55,023 nucleotides of DNA from Oligoflexia bacterium (GCA_015232355.1 JADFZW010000030.1:1-55023); one strand, 5' to 3'; shown: positions 1-8,939, counted from the first letter of the stretch. The notes: generated from the letters alone by a model not told the origin. Numbers and translations are program-made.

Positions 1-2
1 TT

Positions 3-923
3 CATTTCACCTGCAATTGGAATCATTTCGGAAAGTTTGATGAATGGGATAGTGCCCATGCAAATGAATTAAAAAAGATGTCCAAATTATTAAATAGAGT
101 GAATAAAAAAGAAGATGATGAAGGTGAAGAACTATCAGGGGTAGCAGAGGTTGCAAGGGAGAAAGCGCTACAAGAGCTAGCAGAGCTAGAGAAGATGTTA
201 GAGTTAAGTAAAGTGGTAAAAGAAAATACAGATAAAAAACTACAAGAACAAGCGGAAGAAGAAAAAAAGAAAAAGTTAGCGAAAGAAGATGAAGAAAAAA
301 AATTAAAAGAAAAGATCGAAGAGCAAAAAAAGAAATTCGGGGACAAAGAAGTGATCACACTTTCGGGACATAAATTTTATCACTTTTCAGATTATCCTCC
401 ATTCGTAAATGATGGACGTGAGGCATGGAGAGATGAAGAAGGATTGATGTGGATGAATAGCTTTGTTGAAAAGAAAACGCAAGAAGATGCTGTTAAATAT
501 TGTTTGGGCCTAAATCCACCTAATGTAAGAGCTAGTATAGAAAAAGCACTTAATGAAAGAGAAGAAGTATTAAAACCAATGCGCGAAGATGGTTTTGAAA
601 CGTCTCTAATAATGACTAAAGATGCTCGCAGAATAAAGAGTCAAGAATTAGCAGCAAAACTTCCATCACCAGCTTGTCGTGCTCCTAATTTAGAAGAGTA
701 TGAACTTTTTAAAGATAAGATGAGGGTGAAGTATGAAATGTTTAGTCAATATCGGGAACAAATATTCATACTAAAAGACAAATACTTCTGGTTGTTTTCA
801 GTTGATCCTACTAGTTCTAACTCGGCATACTGCTTCGATGGCAATTTTGGTGACTTTACCAGATTCAAACGTGAATGGGGATGGATTTCCGTACGTTGTT
901 TGTGTGGCCCGCAAGCGTTTTAA
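3..923 (+). CDS. Partial coiled-coil protein with DUF1566-like C-terminus (5' end outside window)
   Basis: The reading frame is open to the left edge: codons from position 3 read HFTCNWNHFGKFDEWDSAH and so on into the first ATG at 78 without a stop, so that ATG is probably not the true start and the gene begins outside the window. Visible residues 26-120 are a highly charged Glu/Lys/Ala-rich stretch, almost certainly a coiled coil. The C-terminal ~190 residues are globular and end in AYCFDGNFGDF...WISVRCLCG, which resembles the C-terminal strand of DUF1566/Lcl-type domains (usually ending in VRCVR). Those domains occur in exported bacterial proteins of unknown function. The family link is a pattern judgement. 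No signal peptide can be assessed because the N-terminus is missing. Confidence 0.6.
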   Translation, partial: HFTCNWNHFGKFDEWDSAHANELKKMSKLLNRVNKKEDDEGEELSGVAEVAREKALQELAELEKMLELSKVVKENTDKKLQEQAEEEKKKKLAKEDEEKKLKEKIEEQKKKFGDKEVITLSGHKFYHFSDYPPFVNDGREAWRDEEGLMWMNSFVEKKTQEDAVKYCLGLNPPNVRASIEKALNEREEVLKPMREDGFETSLIMTKDARRIKSQELAAKLPSPACRAPNLEEYELFKDKMRVKYEMFSQYREQIFILKDKYFWLFSVDPTSSNSAYCFDGNFGDFTRFKREWGWISVRCLCGPQAF

Positions 924-1098
924 AGGTGCCTGCCTTGAAGGTGCCGCCCGACTTTTTTTACATAAGGAACATCCATAAATTCAAATTTAATTTTTACAAT
1001 TTCAACATCGCTATTTCTAAAGTAGATTTGAAATTGGAATAAAAAGTTGACATTTCTTCTAATATCATTTTCATTTAGTTGTGAATTAATGATAACTT

Positions 1099-1130
1099 GT
1101 GATGACTGATGATCACTAGTGATGACTGAT
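1099..1130. promoter_or_regulatory. Operator-like direct repeat and palindrome upstream of selD
   Basis: The 12-mer GTGATGACTGAT occurs twice exactly, at 1099-1110 and 1119-1130, with a 20-nt period (two helical turns). The perfect 12-nt palindrome ATCACTAGTGAT (1112-1123) lies across the spacer. The block ends about 20 nt before the selD start codon. This geometry fits a regulator binding site, but which regulator is unknown. Confidence 0.35.
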
Positions 1131-1150
1131 ATATAAAGGAGAATATAGTT

Positions 1151-2260
1151 ATGAATTGTGGTGATGTGAGCAATGTTAGCTTTAAACTTACTGAATTTAG
1201 TCCTGGTGCAGGTTGTGGATGTAAAATTGCACCGAAGGATTTAGAGCAAATACTTAATGGTGCTGGAGCGAAGATAGAGGGAAAAAAAATATTTTCAAAT
1301 TTGTTAGTGGGCAATGAATCTAAAGATGATGCTGCTGTTTATGATTTGGGAAATGGAGATGCCCTGATTAGTACTACAGATTTTTTTACTCCAATAGTTG
1401 ATGATCCATTTGATTTTGGAAGAATAGCGGCCACCAATGCTATAAGTGATATCTATGCTATGGGAGGAAAACCTTGCTTAGCAATTGCAATTTTAGGTTG
1501 GCCACTATCGAAACTTCCTCTCGAAGTTGCATCTGCAGTTGTGGCCGGTGCTCGCAGTGTTTGCGATTTGGCCAATATACCTCTGGCCGGAGGTCACAGT
1601 ATCGATATTGCTGATCCAATTTTTGGACTCGCAGTTAATGGTCTAATAAAAACTAAAAATATAAAAAGAAATGATAGAGGGATAGCAGGTTGTAAATTGT
1701 TTTTAACTAAACCACTAGGTGTTGGAATAATTACTACTGCTCAAAAGCGTTCACTTGCTTCAGCTGATGATTTGAAATTGGCAGTAGAGCTAATGACAAC
1801 ACTAAATAGAGTGGGAATGGAGCTTGCGGAATTGGATTGTGTGCGGGCCATGACTGATGTGACTGGCTTTGGACTTCTTGGCCATTTGTTGGAGATGTGT
1901 GAGGGAAGTGGAGTGAATGCAGAGATTGATTTTAAGCGAGTGCCGATCATAAAATCCATAGACAAATATTTAGAGTTAAAAACTATTCCCGGAGGAACTA
2001 AGAGAAATTGGAATAGCTATGGCCATAAAATTTCCCTTGAAACCTCCTCTGAAAATATAAGTGAAATGCAAAAAAATATTCTTTGTGATCCTCAAACCAG
2101 TGGAGGATTATTAATTGCTGTTGATGCAAACAGGGAAGGTGAAGTTAAAGAAATTTTAAAGAGAAATAATTTAATCAATAATCTAAGCGATATTTGTGAT
2201 TTTGGAATATTGTTGGAAAGAAAGAAGAATAGTAGTGATGTGCACATTAAATTAAAATAA
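1151..2260 (+). CDS. selD: Selenide, water dikinase (selenophosphate synthetase)
   Basis: SelD makes selenophosphate from selenide and ATP, the selenium donor for selenocysteine tRNA, 2-selenouridine tRNA or selenium-dependent molybdenum enzymes. The 369 residues fit the family (about 350). The N-terminal loop reads GAGCGCK (residues 19-25), with Cys22 at the catalytic position often occupied by Sec, so this is a Cys form. The ATP/Mg site follows in DDAAVY and ISTTDFFTPIVDDPF, then ATNAISDIYAMGGKP, and the C-terminal lobe has CDPQTSGG. AAAGGAG lies just upstream of the ATG. No selA, selB, selC or mnmH is visible nearby, so the selenium end product is unknown. A SelD-associated type of cysteine desulfurase lies 7 kb downstream. 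Confidence 0.96.
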   Translation: MNCGDVSNVSFKLTEFSPGAGCGCKIAPKDLEQILNGAGAKIEGKKIFSNLLVGNESKDDAAVYDLGNGDALISTTDFFTPIVDDPFDFGRIAATNAISDIYAMGGKPCLAIAILGWPLSKLPLEVASAVVAGARSVCDLANIPLAGGHSIDIADPIFGLAVNGLIKTKNIKRNDRGIAGCKLFLTKPLGVGIITTAQKRSLASADDLKLAVELMTTLNRVGMELAELDCVRAMTDVTGFGLLGHLLEMCEGSGVNAEIDFKRVPIIKSIDKYLELKTIPGGTKRNWNSYGHKISLETSSENISEMQKNILCDPQTSGGLLIAVDANREGEVKEILKRNNLINNLSDICDFGILLERKKNSSDVHIKLK

Positions 2261-2364
2261 TGAAGTAAGCATTTTTTTTTATTCTTGTTTGAAATAATAA
2301 TTTTTGTGTTATATCGTAGCAAAAACAAAAATAGATTAGACAAATAATAGTATGGAGATAATTT

Positions 2365-2751
2365 ATGATGAAGAGAATTAAATTACGTCTAAAATCACTT
2401 TTCTTTTTGATTAATATTTCGTTTTTGCTACTGCTATTGGTAGTGCTTTTTTCATGTCGTGATAACAGAGAGATTCCTTTAATAGGTATTGATGAGGATG
2501 GTGAAGAGGTAGTGACTTACCTGCCATTTAAAGGATACACACGAGAATCAGTGAATACTATAAATGAGTTAAGTTTTTACACTATGGATTCTTTAAATTA
2601 TGTAGAAAAGAAAAATGGAGAGCAAAGAAAAAATCCTTCTTGGGAATTAAAATCATTTTTTATTGGTCTTACTTTGGCAGCTGGAATTGGTATTGGTGAT
2701 TATGGATTAGAAGGTCAGGGTACTGTCTATTTATTTTTTGATAAACAATAG
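2365..2751 (+). CDS. Small lipoprotein with glycine-rich beta module
   Basis: 128-residue predicted lipoprotein: a charged start, a hydrophobic stretch and a lipobox-like LFSC around residue 31. The C-terminal ~35 residues (from WELKSFFIGLTLAAG to the end) follow a pattern of hydrophobic strand, Gly-rich turn, and a strand ending in aromatic residues. This pattern recurs four times in the next gene and once in the gene after it. GGAGA precedes the start. The three genes lie head to tail (27 nt to the next gene) and probably form an operon of exported proteins. I do not recognise the family. Confidence 0.65.
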   Translation: MMKRIKLRLKSLFFLINISFLLLLLVVLFSCRDNREIPLIGIDEDGEEVVTYLPFKGYTRESVNTINELSFYTMDSLNYVEKKNGEQRKNPSWELKSFFIGLTLAAGIGIGDYGLEGQGTVYLFFDKQ

Positions 2752-2778
2752 ATATTTTTAGATACTAAGGAGTTAAAG

Positions 2779-4398
2779 TTGAAAATAAAATATATAAATA
2801 TAATTGTTGTTACGATAGTTTTTACTTCATATGCTTTTTGTTGTCAGCGTCTTATGGCCGAAGCATACCTTCCAGAGGATTGGTATTTACTTCCAGAAAA
2901 TGATAGTAAATATGATTTGGCGGCCACTCCAGCATCGGGAGGTGACATTAGTGAAAAAAGAGTAACTAGAGAGGAGAGACGACTTCAAGATTTGGATTAC
3001 TCTTTTGATAGAATAGTTATGACTAACGAAGAGATCTTTGATGGATTAGATTCAGATTTAACTCCACCTGATAACGATAACGATAATAAAAGTGTTGGAA
3101 TGAGTCTTTTAAAAAATAATACTCCAAAGAAAAAACGTTGGGCATTAGGAAGAATTTGCTCTGTATTCACAGTTGGTGCTTCAGGTATTTTTGGATTGAT
3201 AAGTGGAAAGGGAAATGCTTCGCTTACTTTGTGGTGGGCCCCAAAACCAAAAAAAGATAAGGTGATATCAAATGGAGATTTATCTTCAGATAGCAGAGCT
3301 AATTCTAATATACCAACGATTGCAATTTATGAAGGCCAAAGTGATAAGGAGATAAAAAAAGAATTAGCACCAGTTTTAAAAATGGCAAAGATTCAAAATG
3401 AAGATGTTGATGTCGCTGTATTAGAAAAAGATCTTATAGAAAAGTCGAGAGACTTTAGAAAATTAGCATATTCTCTTTCTACTGTTTCTTCCTCTATAGA
3501 AAGTGAGGTTTCTGGTTCTGGTAGCAGCGGTCAAGGTGATTCTCAAAAATCACTCTGTTGGTATCCATACAAATTAAGAAGTGATATTTTAATTGGTGGT
3601 AATGGTAAAGTTTTAAGCAAGCCAGTCACTGTTGGTGTCGGTGGAGATATCTTTATAAGAATGGAGTGGATAAGATTAGAAAACATTCAAAGTCAAAGTC
3701 TAAAGAAAGATACGAAATCGATGAATAATAAAAGTATTACTCCAATGGATAAATTACAAATGGAGATGTATCAACTTGCAACGACGGTATCGGGAAATCT
3801 AAGTAGCATAACTAGTAGAATGACTGAATCTGACAGATTTGATTTTGATGGAATTAGATTAGCATTAGGTATAAATGCTAGTGGTACTATATATGTGGCC
3901 AAGGCACTGGGATCGATTACTGGACATCTTTATTTTAAAAAAGCAGAGTGCAAGGTTGATAAGGTTAGCAAGATTAATAAGGGCAACAAGATCAACAATT
4001 CTAACAAGTCTAACAACGATCAAAATATTTACATTGAAGCTGATGCTAATCCTAAAAATTTTGAAATTGCAAAGAAATTCCAAATTCCCTATGAATTAGA
4101 TTCGTCAAATTCGTTAATTTCTCCATCTTCTTCAACAAAAGAAAATAAATCTTTATTAAGAAGAGCATTGTATAGAACTAACGCTGAAAAATTTACTGCT
4201 GGATTAGAAAAATCAGTGAAGATCGCTAACTTCTTTTCAAAGTCTATTATTAGAAGAGAAAATAGATTAGGAGAACGTAAACGTTGGCAGGTAAGTAGAA
4301 TATGGACAGGATTTGCACTCTCTCTAACAGGTACAGTGGGAGTTGCAACTATTGGTGGAAATATGCAAATGGAATTAGAGTTTACAAGAAAGAAGTAA
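2779..4398 (+). CDS. Exported protein with four glycine-rich beta modules (TTG start)
   Basis: 539 residues starting at TTG 2779, chosen because AAGGAG lies at 2767-2772 and the next in-frame ATG would remove the signal peptide. Residues 1-27 form a signal peptide. The same ~35-residue module appears at about residues 120-155, 265-298, 356-388 and 502-537, for example RLALGINASGT...GHLYF and WTGFALSLTGTVG...MELEF. Each module is two hydrophobic strands around Gly-rich turns. The linkers are hydrophilic and low in complexity. One linker (residues ~393-414) is an Asn/Lys-rich imperfect 9-nt repeat. The paired strands would suit a beta structure at the outer membrane, but that is inference. Family not recognised. 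Confidence 0.7.
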   Translation: MKIKYINIIVVTIVFTSYAFCCQRLMAEAYLPEDWYLLPENDSKYDLAATPASGGDISEKRVTREERRLQDLDYSFDRIVMTNEEIFDGLDSDLTPPDNDNDNKSVGMSLLKNNTPKKKRWALGRICSVFTVGASGIFGLISGKGNASLTLWWAPKPKKDKVISNGDLSSDSRANSNIPTIAIYEGQSDKEIKKELAPVLKMAKIQNEDVDVAVLEKDLIEKSRDFRKLAYSLSTVSSSIESEVSGSGSSGQGDSQKSLCWYPYKLRSDILIGGNGKVLSKPVTVGVGGDIFIRMEWIRLENIQSQSLKKDTKSMNNKSITPMDKLQMEMYQLATTVSGNLSSITSRMTESDRFDFDGIRLALGINASGTIYVAKALGSITGHLYFKKAECKVDKVSKINKGNKINNSNKSNNDQNIYIEADANPKNFEIAKKFQIPYELDSSNSLISPSSSTKENKSLLRRALYRTNAEKFTAGLEKSVKIANFFSKSIIRRENRLGERKRWQVSRIWTGFALSLTGTVGVATIGGNMQMELEFTRKK

Positions 4399-4405
4399 AA
4401 ATAAA

Positions 4406-4430
4406 AAAATAAAATAAAATAAAATAAAAT
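4406..4430 (+). repeat. (AAAAT)5 tandem repeat before an exported-protein gene
   Basis: Five perfect 5-nt units fill most of the gap between two same-strand genes and end about 10 nt before the AAGGAAG ribosome binding site of the gene at 4456. Unit gain or loss would change the leader length but not a reading frame. Confidence 0.85.
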
Positions 4431-4455
4431 AAAAATGATAAGGAAGTATTATAAA

Positions 4456-4869
4456 ATGAAAGAAATGAATTTATATTCTAAAAAATTATTGTTTTTAGTG
4501 ATGTTGGGGTTCGTTGGTTTTATGAGCTTTATTTGTTTTACAAATAATAGTTATGCTTCTATCGGAGTTTATCATAGAGATTTAAAAAATCTTAAATATG
4601 AAATTGATGATAAGATCTATACTATGAATGAGATGATGAATTCCATTAACGATAGCGAGAATGTTGAGGGTGATGTTGATAGTAAAATTGTTGGTGATGG
4701 TGCTATTTGTAGTGCTCAAAAGCGCGATCAAATGTATTTTTTAAACTCTATGTGGCTTAGGTTTACAGCGGAAGTGACTTTAAGAGTGGCAATAGTATCA
4801 ATAAGAGTTGCACCATCGTTTGGTTTTATTTGGGGACGGGCAAATCCGAATGGATGGAAAAATTATTAA
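4456..4869 (+). CDS. Small exported protein, third member of the beta-module cluster
   Basis: The start is placed at ATG 4456, 10 nt after AAGGAAG (4440-4446); an ATG at 4435 lies in the upstream repeat and would bury that site. The ~137-residue product has a signal peptide ending near NNSYA. Its last ~35 residues (WLRFTAEVTLRVAIVSIRV...) again show the alternating hydrophobic strand and Gly turn pattern of the two upstream genes. The middle is acidic with no recognisable motif. Function unknown. It is probably co-transcribed with the genes at 2365 and 2779. Confidence 0.65.
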   Translation: MKEMNLYSKKLLFLVMLGFVGFMSFICFTNNSYASIGVYHRDLKNLKYEIDDKIYTMNEMMNSINDSENVEGDVDSKIVGDGAICSAQKRDQMYFLNSMWLRFTAEVTLRVAIVSIRVAPSFGFIWGRANPNGWKNY

Positions 4870-4877
4870 ATAATAAA

Positions 4878-5195
4878 CTATTCAATAAATTGGAAACATG
4901 CTCTTTTATCTTTATTTAATTCTTGATCAAAATCTTGAAGATTTTCATTGTGTCTCTTCTCAACACTGATTATGCAATCTATGTAGCGAGAACTTTCGAA
5001 TGGGTATTGATAACATCTTTTCTTTTCGCTTAACATGTTATCCATTTCGTTTCTAACAGCATTGTCATGTTTTAAAAATGCCTCTTGTAAACATAATTGG
5101 TAAGGATTAGTTGTGGCGTTTGCGTTGTTAAATGATGGAAGAAGGATAGTGAACATGAAGGTTAGTAGTGAAAGTAGAATTAAAGTTCTTTTCAT
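4878..5195 (-). CDS. Small exported Cys-containing helical protein
   Basis: 105 residues with a clear signal peptide (MKRTLILLSLLTF..., cleavage near NANA-T). The mature part is charged and helical, with four cysteines (CLQEAF, KRCYQY, DCIIS, ACFQF) that could form two periplasmic disulfides. AGGAG lies 8 nt before the ATG. It ends 8 nt from the convergent gene at 4456-4869. No family recognised. Confidence 0.7.
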   Translation of the reverse strand: MKRTLILLSLLTFMFTILLPSFNNANATTNPYQLCLQEAFLKHDNAVRNEMDNMLSEKKRCYQYPFESSRYIDCIISVEKRHNENLQDFDQELNKDKRACFQFIE

Positions 5196-5261
5196 TTGTG
5201 TCTCCTAGATATAATACTTTTAGAAAATGATAATAATAAGGCCCGGATTTTAGAGTAAGTT

Positions 5262-7217
5262 ATGATGAAAGGTCAAGATAAAATTTCCTCAATAGCGAGA
5301 GAAAAAAAAGCTATTGAAAGAATTCGTAAATTGAATTTCTTGTATGCATGCATTGTTCTTGAGGAGTTGAGAAGAAATGGAGTGAAAATTTTCATAGTAT
5401 CTCCAGGATATCGCTCTGCGCCCCTTGTTTGGGCCCTCAATTTTATAAAGAAGAGAGATCCAACTATAATCTCAATACCTGCGATAGATGAGAGAGCGGG
5501 AGCATACGTGGGGCTTGGAGCATCTAAAGCAAGAGGAGTTGCATCGGTTTTGATTTGCACCTCTGGTACCGCCATCGCGAATTATTATCCAGCAATTATT
5601 GAGGCCAAGCGTGATCAAATTCCAATGATAGTATTAAGTGCCGATCGACCATTGGAACTTGTAAATAGTGATGGTAATCAAACTATTAATCAACAAGAAC
5701 TCTTCTCAAAATTTAGTAAATACAATTTGAATATGTTGCCTGCGGATTCAAATTATTCGCCACAGGCACTAGTTACTGAAATCGATTATCTTATTTCGAT
5801 TGCTCATGGTTTGTCCTCTGTTGGAGGAGCTGGGCCAGTACATATTAATATTCCTTTCAGAGAACCATTATGGGAGAGTGAAGAGAGTAGCGTTTGTTGT
5901 TCTTTGGTGATAGAGCGTTTTATAGAGAGAAAGCTTGTGGATTTATATAGCTATAACAAAGATGGAACTGCGGTTAAGATTATTGCTCCCTTGATAAAAG
6001 ATACTTTTGCTGAAATTTTAGATGATATTTTTTCCTTTGAAAGGATATTAATTATTGTAGGTCGCTTAATGCCTACCACAGAGTTAGATTCTATAGTGAA
6101 GATGATCGAATTATTAAGCGAATTATTAAGCAAGAATAGAAAGCATGGAAAAATCAATGTTCATTATGATGTTAGCTCCTCATTAAGATTTGGAAGATTA
6201 TCTTGTGATTTAGATTCGTGGGATGGAAGTTTCTCATCGCCACAATTAATCCTACATTTAGGAGGAAGAATCCTGTCCAATAATTTTTATAAAAATTTAC
6301 AAAAAATCAAAGATAAAAAAATTAGTTATTATTTGATTAATGATGGGCCATATAAGCAAGATCCCGCCCATCGAGTAGATCTTAAATTGCATTGTTCACC
6401 AGAAAAATTTGCCTTACAAGCATTGGCCTATATAAAAGAAAACATAGAAGTAAAAAATATAGAAGTAAAAAATGTAAAAGTTAAAAATACAGAAGCAAAA
6501 AATGAAAGAAAAGAAAAAGAGACTAAGCAGCAGCTAGCAGAGGAAATTTTTTATAAGAATATGGTTGAGATGATTGCTGAGAATACTTTTGAAAATGGAC
6601 ATGACTTATATTTGGCAAATAGTATGACGGTAAGATTATTCGATAAGTATTTGCCGTTTATTAGAAAGGATAAAAAGGATAACAAAAGAGAATTGAGAGT
6701 TATTACAAATAGAGGAGTTAGTGGTATCGAAGGATTTATAGCATCAGCATTTGGATATGCGCTTGCTTCTGGATCTAAGGATTCTGGGCCGAAGAATGGG
6801 AGAGGGGTAACTTTGGTTTTGGGGGATCTAGCGCTAATTCATGATTTGAATTCAATTCTTTTTTTGAGTAATGATTTTTTAAAGCAGTACAATTTAACTC
6901 TTCCGCCTCTGGCAATTGTTGTTATTAATAATTTTGGTGGAGGAATTTTTAAGAAGTTATTAGTGGGAAAAGGAAAAGGAAAAGAAGTTCATATCACAAC
7001 ACCTCATCCATACTCCTTTGCTAATTTTTTTAAAGCAGTAAATGTTAATTACTCAACTATCAATATAAGCATATCTCAGACGATGAAACAGTTGGAATAT
7101 AAAAAACTAGAGCGAAAAATACATAAATTGTTTGAGATGAATGCAAGTGCAGGTTTAAAAACAGGCACAAGAGTATTAGAGATTGTTTTGGAAGGTTTGG
7201 AAGGTTTCCAGCACTAA
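5262..7217 (+). CDS. menD: SEPHCHC synthase (menaquinone biosynthesis)
   Basis: MenD is the thiamine-diphosphate enzyme that joins isochorismate and 2-oxoglutarate in menaquinone synthesis. Diagnostic motifs are PGYRSAPLVWAL (PGSRSxPL in relatives), DERAGAYVGLGASKA with the catalytic Glu, CTSGTAIANYYPA, LSADRPLEL, and the C-terminal ThDP/Mg site GDLALIHDLNS...INNFGGGIF. At 651 residues it is nearly 100 longer than E. coli MenD. Part of the excess is a tandem repeat of 15-nt units (6444-6503) encoding I/V-E-V-K-N pentapeptides between the central and C-terminal domains. No other men gene is adjacent. The start is uncertain because there are ATGs at 5262 and 5265 and the Shine-Dalgarno is weak. 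Confidence 0.95.
   Translation: MMKGQDKISSIAREKKAIERIRKLNFLYACIVLEELRRNGVKIFIVSPGYRSAPLVWALNFIKKRDPTIISIPAIDERAGAYVGLGASKARGVASVLICTSGTAIANYYPAIIEAKRDQIPMIVLSADRPLELVNSDGNQTINQQELFSKFSKYNLNMLPADSNYSPQALVTEIDYLISIAHGLSSVGGAGPVHINIPFREPLWESEESSVCCSLVIERFIERKLVDLYSYNKDGTAVKIIAPLIKDTFAEILDDIFSFERILIIVGRLMPTTELDSIVKMIELLSELLSKNRKHGKINVHYDVSSSLRFGRLSCDLDSWDGSFSSPQLILHLGGRILSNNFYKNLQKIKDKKISYYLINDGPYKQDPAHRVDLKLHCSPEKFALQALAYIKENIEVKNIEVKNVKVKNTEAKNERKEKETKQQLAEEIFYKNMVEMIAENTFENGHDLYLANSMTVRLFDKYLPFIRKDKKDNKRELRVITNRGVSGIEGFIASAFGYALASGSKDSGPKNGRGVTLVLGDLALIHDLNSILFLSNDFLKQYNLTLPPLAIVVINNFGGGIFKKLLVGKGKGKEVHITTPHPYSFANFFKAVNVNYSTINISISQTMKQLEYKKLERKIHKLFEMNASAGLKTGTRVLEIVLEGLEGFQH
6444..6503 (+). 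repeat. 4 x 15-nt in-frame repeat inside menD
   Basis: Four consecutive 15-nt units, the first two identical (ATAGAAGTAAAAAAT), encode IEVKN, IEVKN, VKVKN and TEAKN. They sit in an inter-domain linker of MenD that is absent from typical homologues. Confidence 0.9.
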
Positions 7218-7234
7218 AATCACATTGATTTTTT
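7216..7234. terminator. AT-rich hairpin at the menD / HD-GYP gene junction
   Basis: AAAATCA (7216-7222), a CAT loop and TGATTTT (7226-7232) form a 7-bp stem followed by more T residues. It overlaps both convergent stop codons. A weak bidirectional terminator is plausible, but the stem is AT-rich. Confidence 0.35.
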
Positions 7235-8752
7235 CACTGTCTCTAGTGATTGAAAAATTTTACGAAAAGCATTTCCCGGTAGATCTTTTTTTGCCTTTTC
7301 AATAAAGTGCTCAATATCCCAATTTTCATTATCGATCATATAATCTACAAGTGCATGAGAGGTAATAAAAACTGCTGAAAGAGGAATGATTCTAGTGGAG
7401 CTAATTTTTTTGGGAAATCCATTTCCTTTGGGATCTTCGTGATGTTGTTCAACGATTAAATGAACATCATCAGGAAAACCTGTTGTCTCTCGTAACATAG
7501 CGGCCATTTTAGTTGGGTGAGAGAGAAATAATTTTAAATCCTCTGCCGATAATCCTTTTTCTACTGCCTCTTTTTCTGTCTTGATTTGTGCTAGTTCTAA
7601 TTTTTCAGAGAGACCAGCATCATGGAAGTAGCAGGCGTAGACTAGTTTTTCGATAGTGCGTTCAGTTTTCCAATCAATATGTGAGGCAATAGCGGTGCAG
7701 ACATTTATTAAGGTACCGACGTGAGAGACATAGTAATTACTCTTATCGCGATTGATTTTTAATAGCTTTAAGATTTTATAGATCTCAGGATTTTTCATTA
7801 CTACTTTAACAATTGTTCCTAGATTACTTTTAACCTCTTCTATTTGATTATCATCTAGGTTAAATGGTTTTCCAATAGAACTGCTAATGATATCAGTATC
7901 GCTAGTTAATTTAAATTCATCAGCAATAGTTAATTCTTCTCGCTTTTCTTTTGCAACAACTACAGTTGGTGTTAGTTCTGCTGTTGGTTTTGCTGTTGCT
8001 TCTACTGTTGGTTCTGTTGTAGGTTCTACCGTTGACTCCTGGGCCTGGGCCGGTTCATCTTCATTTACCTCTGATGCTGGTACAATCATATCGATCGTAC
8101 CAGTAGGATTTTTTATAATATCATCCATCTTATTGTCTAATTCTTTTAAAATCCACTTAGAGGTTCTTTTTTTTAAATGAAGATGAGTTAATCCCTTACG
8201 ATGAAATTTTTCTAGATCATCAGTGAAAAATGTATCTCCGAGAGAAAGAACTTTTAAATAGCGAGTTTTTAGTTTAATAAAAACTGGAAAATAGAGAGTC
8301 TTAAAACGCATTAGTGTACGAAGTGATATAGGAGAAAATTCATCTTCAATAAAACTGGTATCTTTGACAAAATTACTAATAATAAATTTACTAATTTGAT
8401 GGAGATGTAATTTATTTTGGACCAGAGTCATCTGATTAATTGCTAAAAGATTTTGTATTTGGGGATCATTTTTTTGATAATCTCCTATGATAATCAAAGC
8501 GGAGTTAATGGTGTTACCACTTTCCTTCTGATTACAAAAATATTGATTTATTTTTGTTGGTAATTCTTTATCATTGTTTGAAAAAAAAACCATAAGAGGA
8601 TAGCTTTGCTTGGAAATTTTTTCTAAAAATTGCTCCCAGTTATTAACCATAGAGATAGCAAAATTGAAGGTGGTTTCAATAGAGTATAAAAGGAGGTCAT
8701 CAAAATTGCCATCACAAAAAATTATACTTTGTGCTTGTTTATTTTTGCTCAT
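7220..8752 (-). CDS. HD-GYP-like domain protein with receiver-like N-terminus
   Basis: 510 residues. Residues 1-130 alternate strands and helices like a response-regulator receiver but without a clear phospho-Asp. Residues 238-265 are a Pro/Thr/Glu/Ala linker encoded by imperfect 12-nt repeats. Residues 300-470 are an HD domain: SHV (His344), HD at 377-378, HHE at 437-439, then GNGFP (443-447) where canonical HD-GYP has GYP. HD-GYP proteins hydrolyse cyclic di-GMP. Here the signature is altered, so catalysis is uncertain and a sensory or adaptor role is possible. The gene ends 2 nt from the convergent menD. The start at 8752 has no strong ribosome binding site. Confidence 0.75.
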   Translation of the reverse strand: MSKNKQAQSIIFCDGNFDDLLLYSIETTFNFAISMVNNWEQFLEKISKQSYPLMVFFSNNDKELPTKINQYFCNQKESGNTINSALIIIGDYQKNDPQIQNLLAINQMTLVQNKLHLHQISKFIISNFVKDTSFIEDEFSPISLRTLMRFKTLYFPVFIKLKTRYLKVLSLGDTFFTDDLEKFHRKGLTHLHLKKRTSKWILKELDNKMDDIIKNPTGTIDMIVPASEVNEDEPAQAQESTVEPTTEPTVEATAKPTAELTPTVVVAKEKREELTIADEFKLTSDTDIISSSIGKPFNLDDNQIEEVKSNLGTIVKVVMKNPEIYKILKLLKINRDKSNYYVSHVGTLINVCTAIASHIDWKTERTIEKLVYACYFHDAGLSEKLELAQIKTEKEAVEKGLSAEDLKLFLSHPTKMAAMLRETTGFPDDVHLIVEQHHEDPKGNGFPKKISSTRIIPLSAVFITSHALVDYMIDNENWDIEHFIEKAKKDLPGNAFRKIFQSLETVKKSM

Positions 8753-8939
8753 TTCCGTTTCAGAGTAGTTCGAAAAATTAAGTGATTCTTATAAAAATAG
8801 AATAGCATATTTTTTTTAATGTAGTGAATATGTTTAAAATACGTAGATTCCTGACAGGTAATTTTGGAATTTTTTAAAAAGAAAAAACTTTGCTTTCTGG
8901 AATAAAATGCTCAAAAATGTATAGATAAAAAATAAAATT

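Noticed and set aside
23..358. Ser/Phe-rich reverse frame over the first gene
   Set aside because: Antisense shadow of the Lys/Glu coiled-coil segment; the plus frame is open to the window edge and has a plausible protein.
922..960. Rho-independent terminator after the first gene
   Set aside because: There is a GC-rich stretch before a T run, but the repeated AAGGTGCC copies are direct, not inverted, and I could not build a stable stem.
1214..1222. Selenocysteine in SelD
   Set aside because: The active-site codons for residues 22 and 24 are Cys (TGT), with no in-frame TGA, so this is the Cys form.
3865..4099. Overlapping frames on both strands inside the 539-residue gene
   Set aside because: Shadows created by the Asn/Lys repeat; no start signals.
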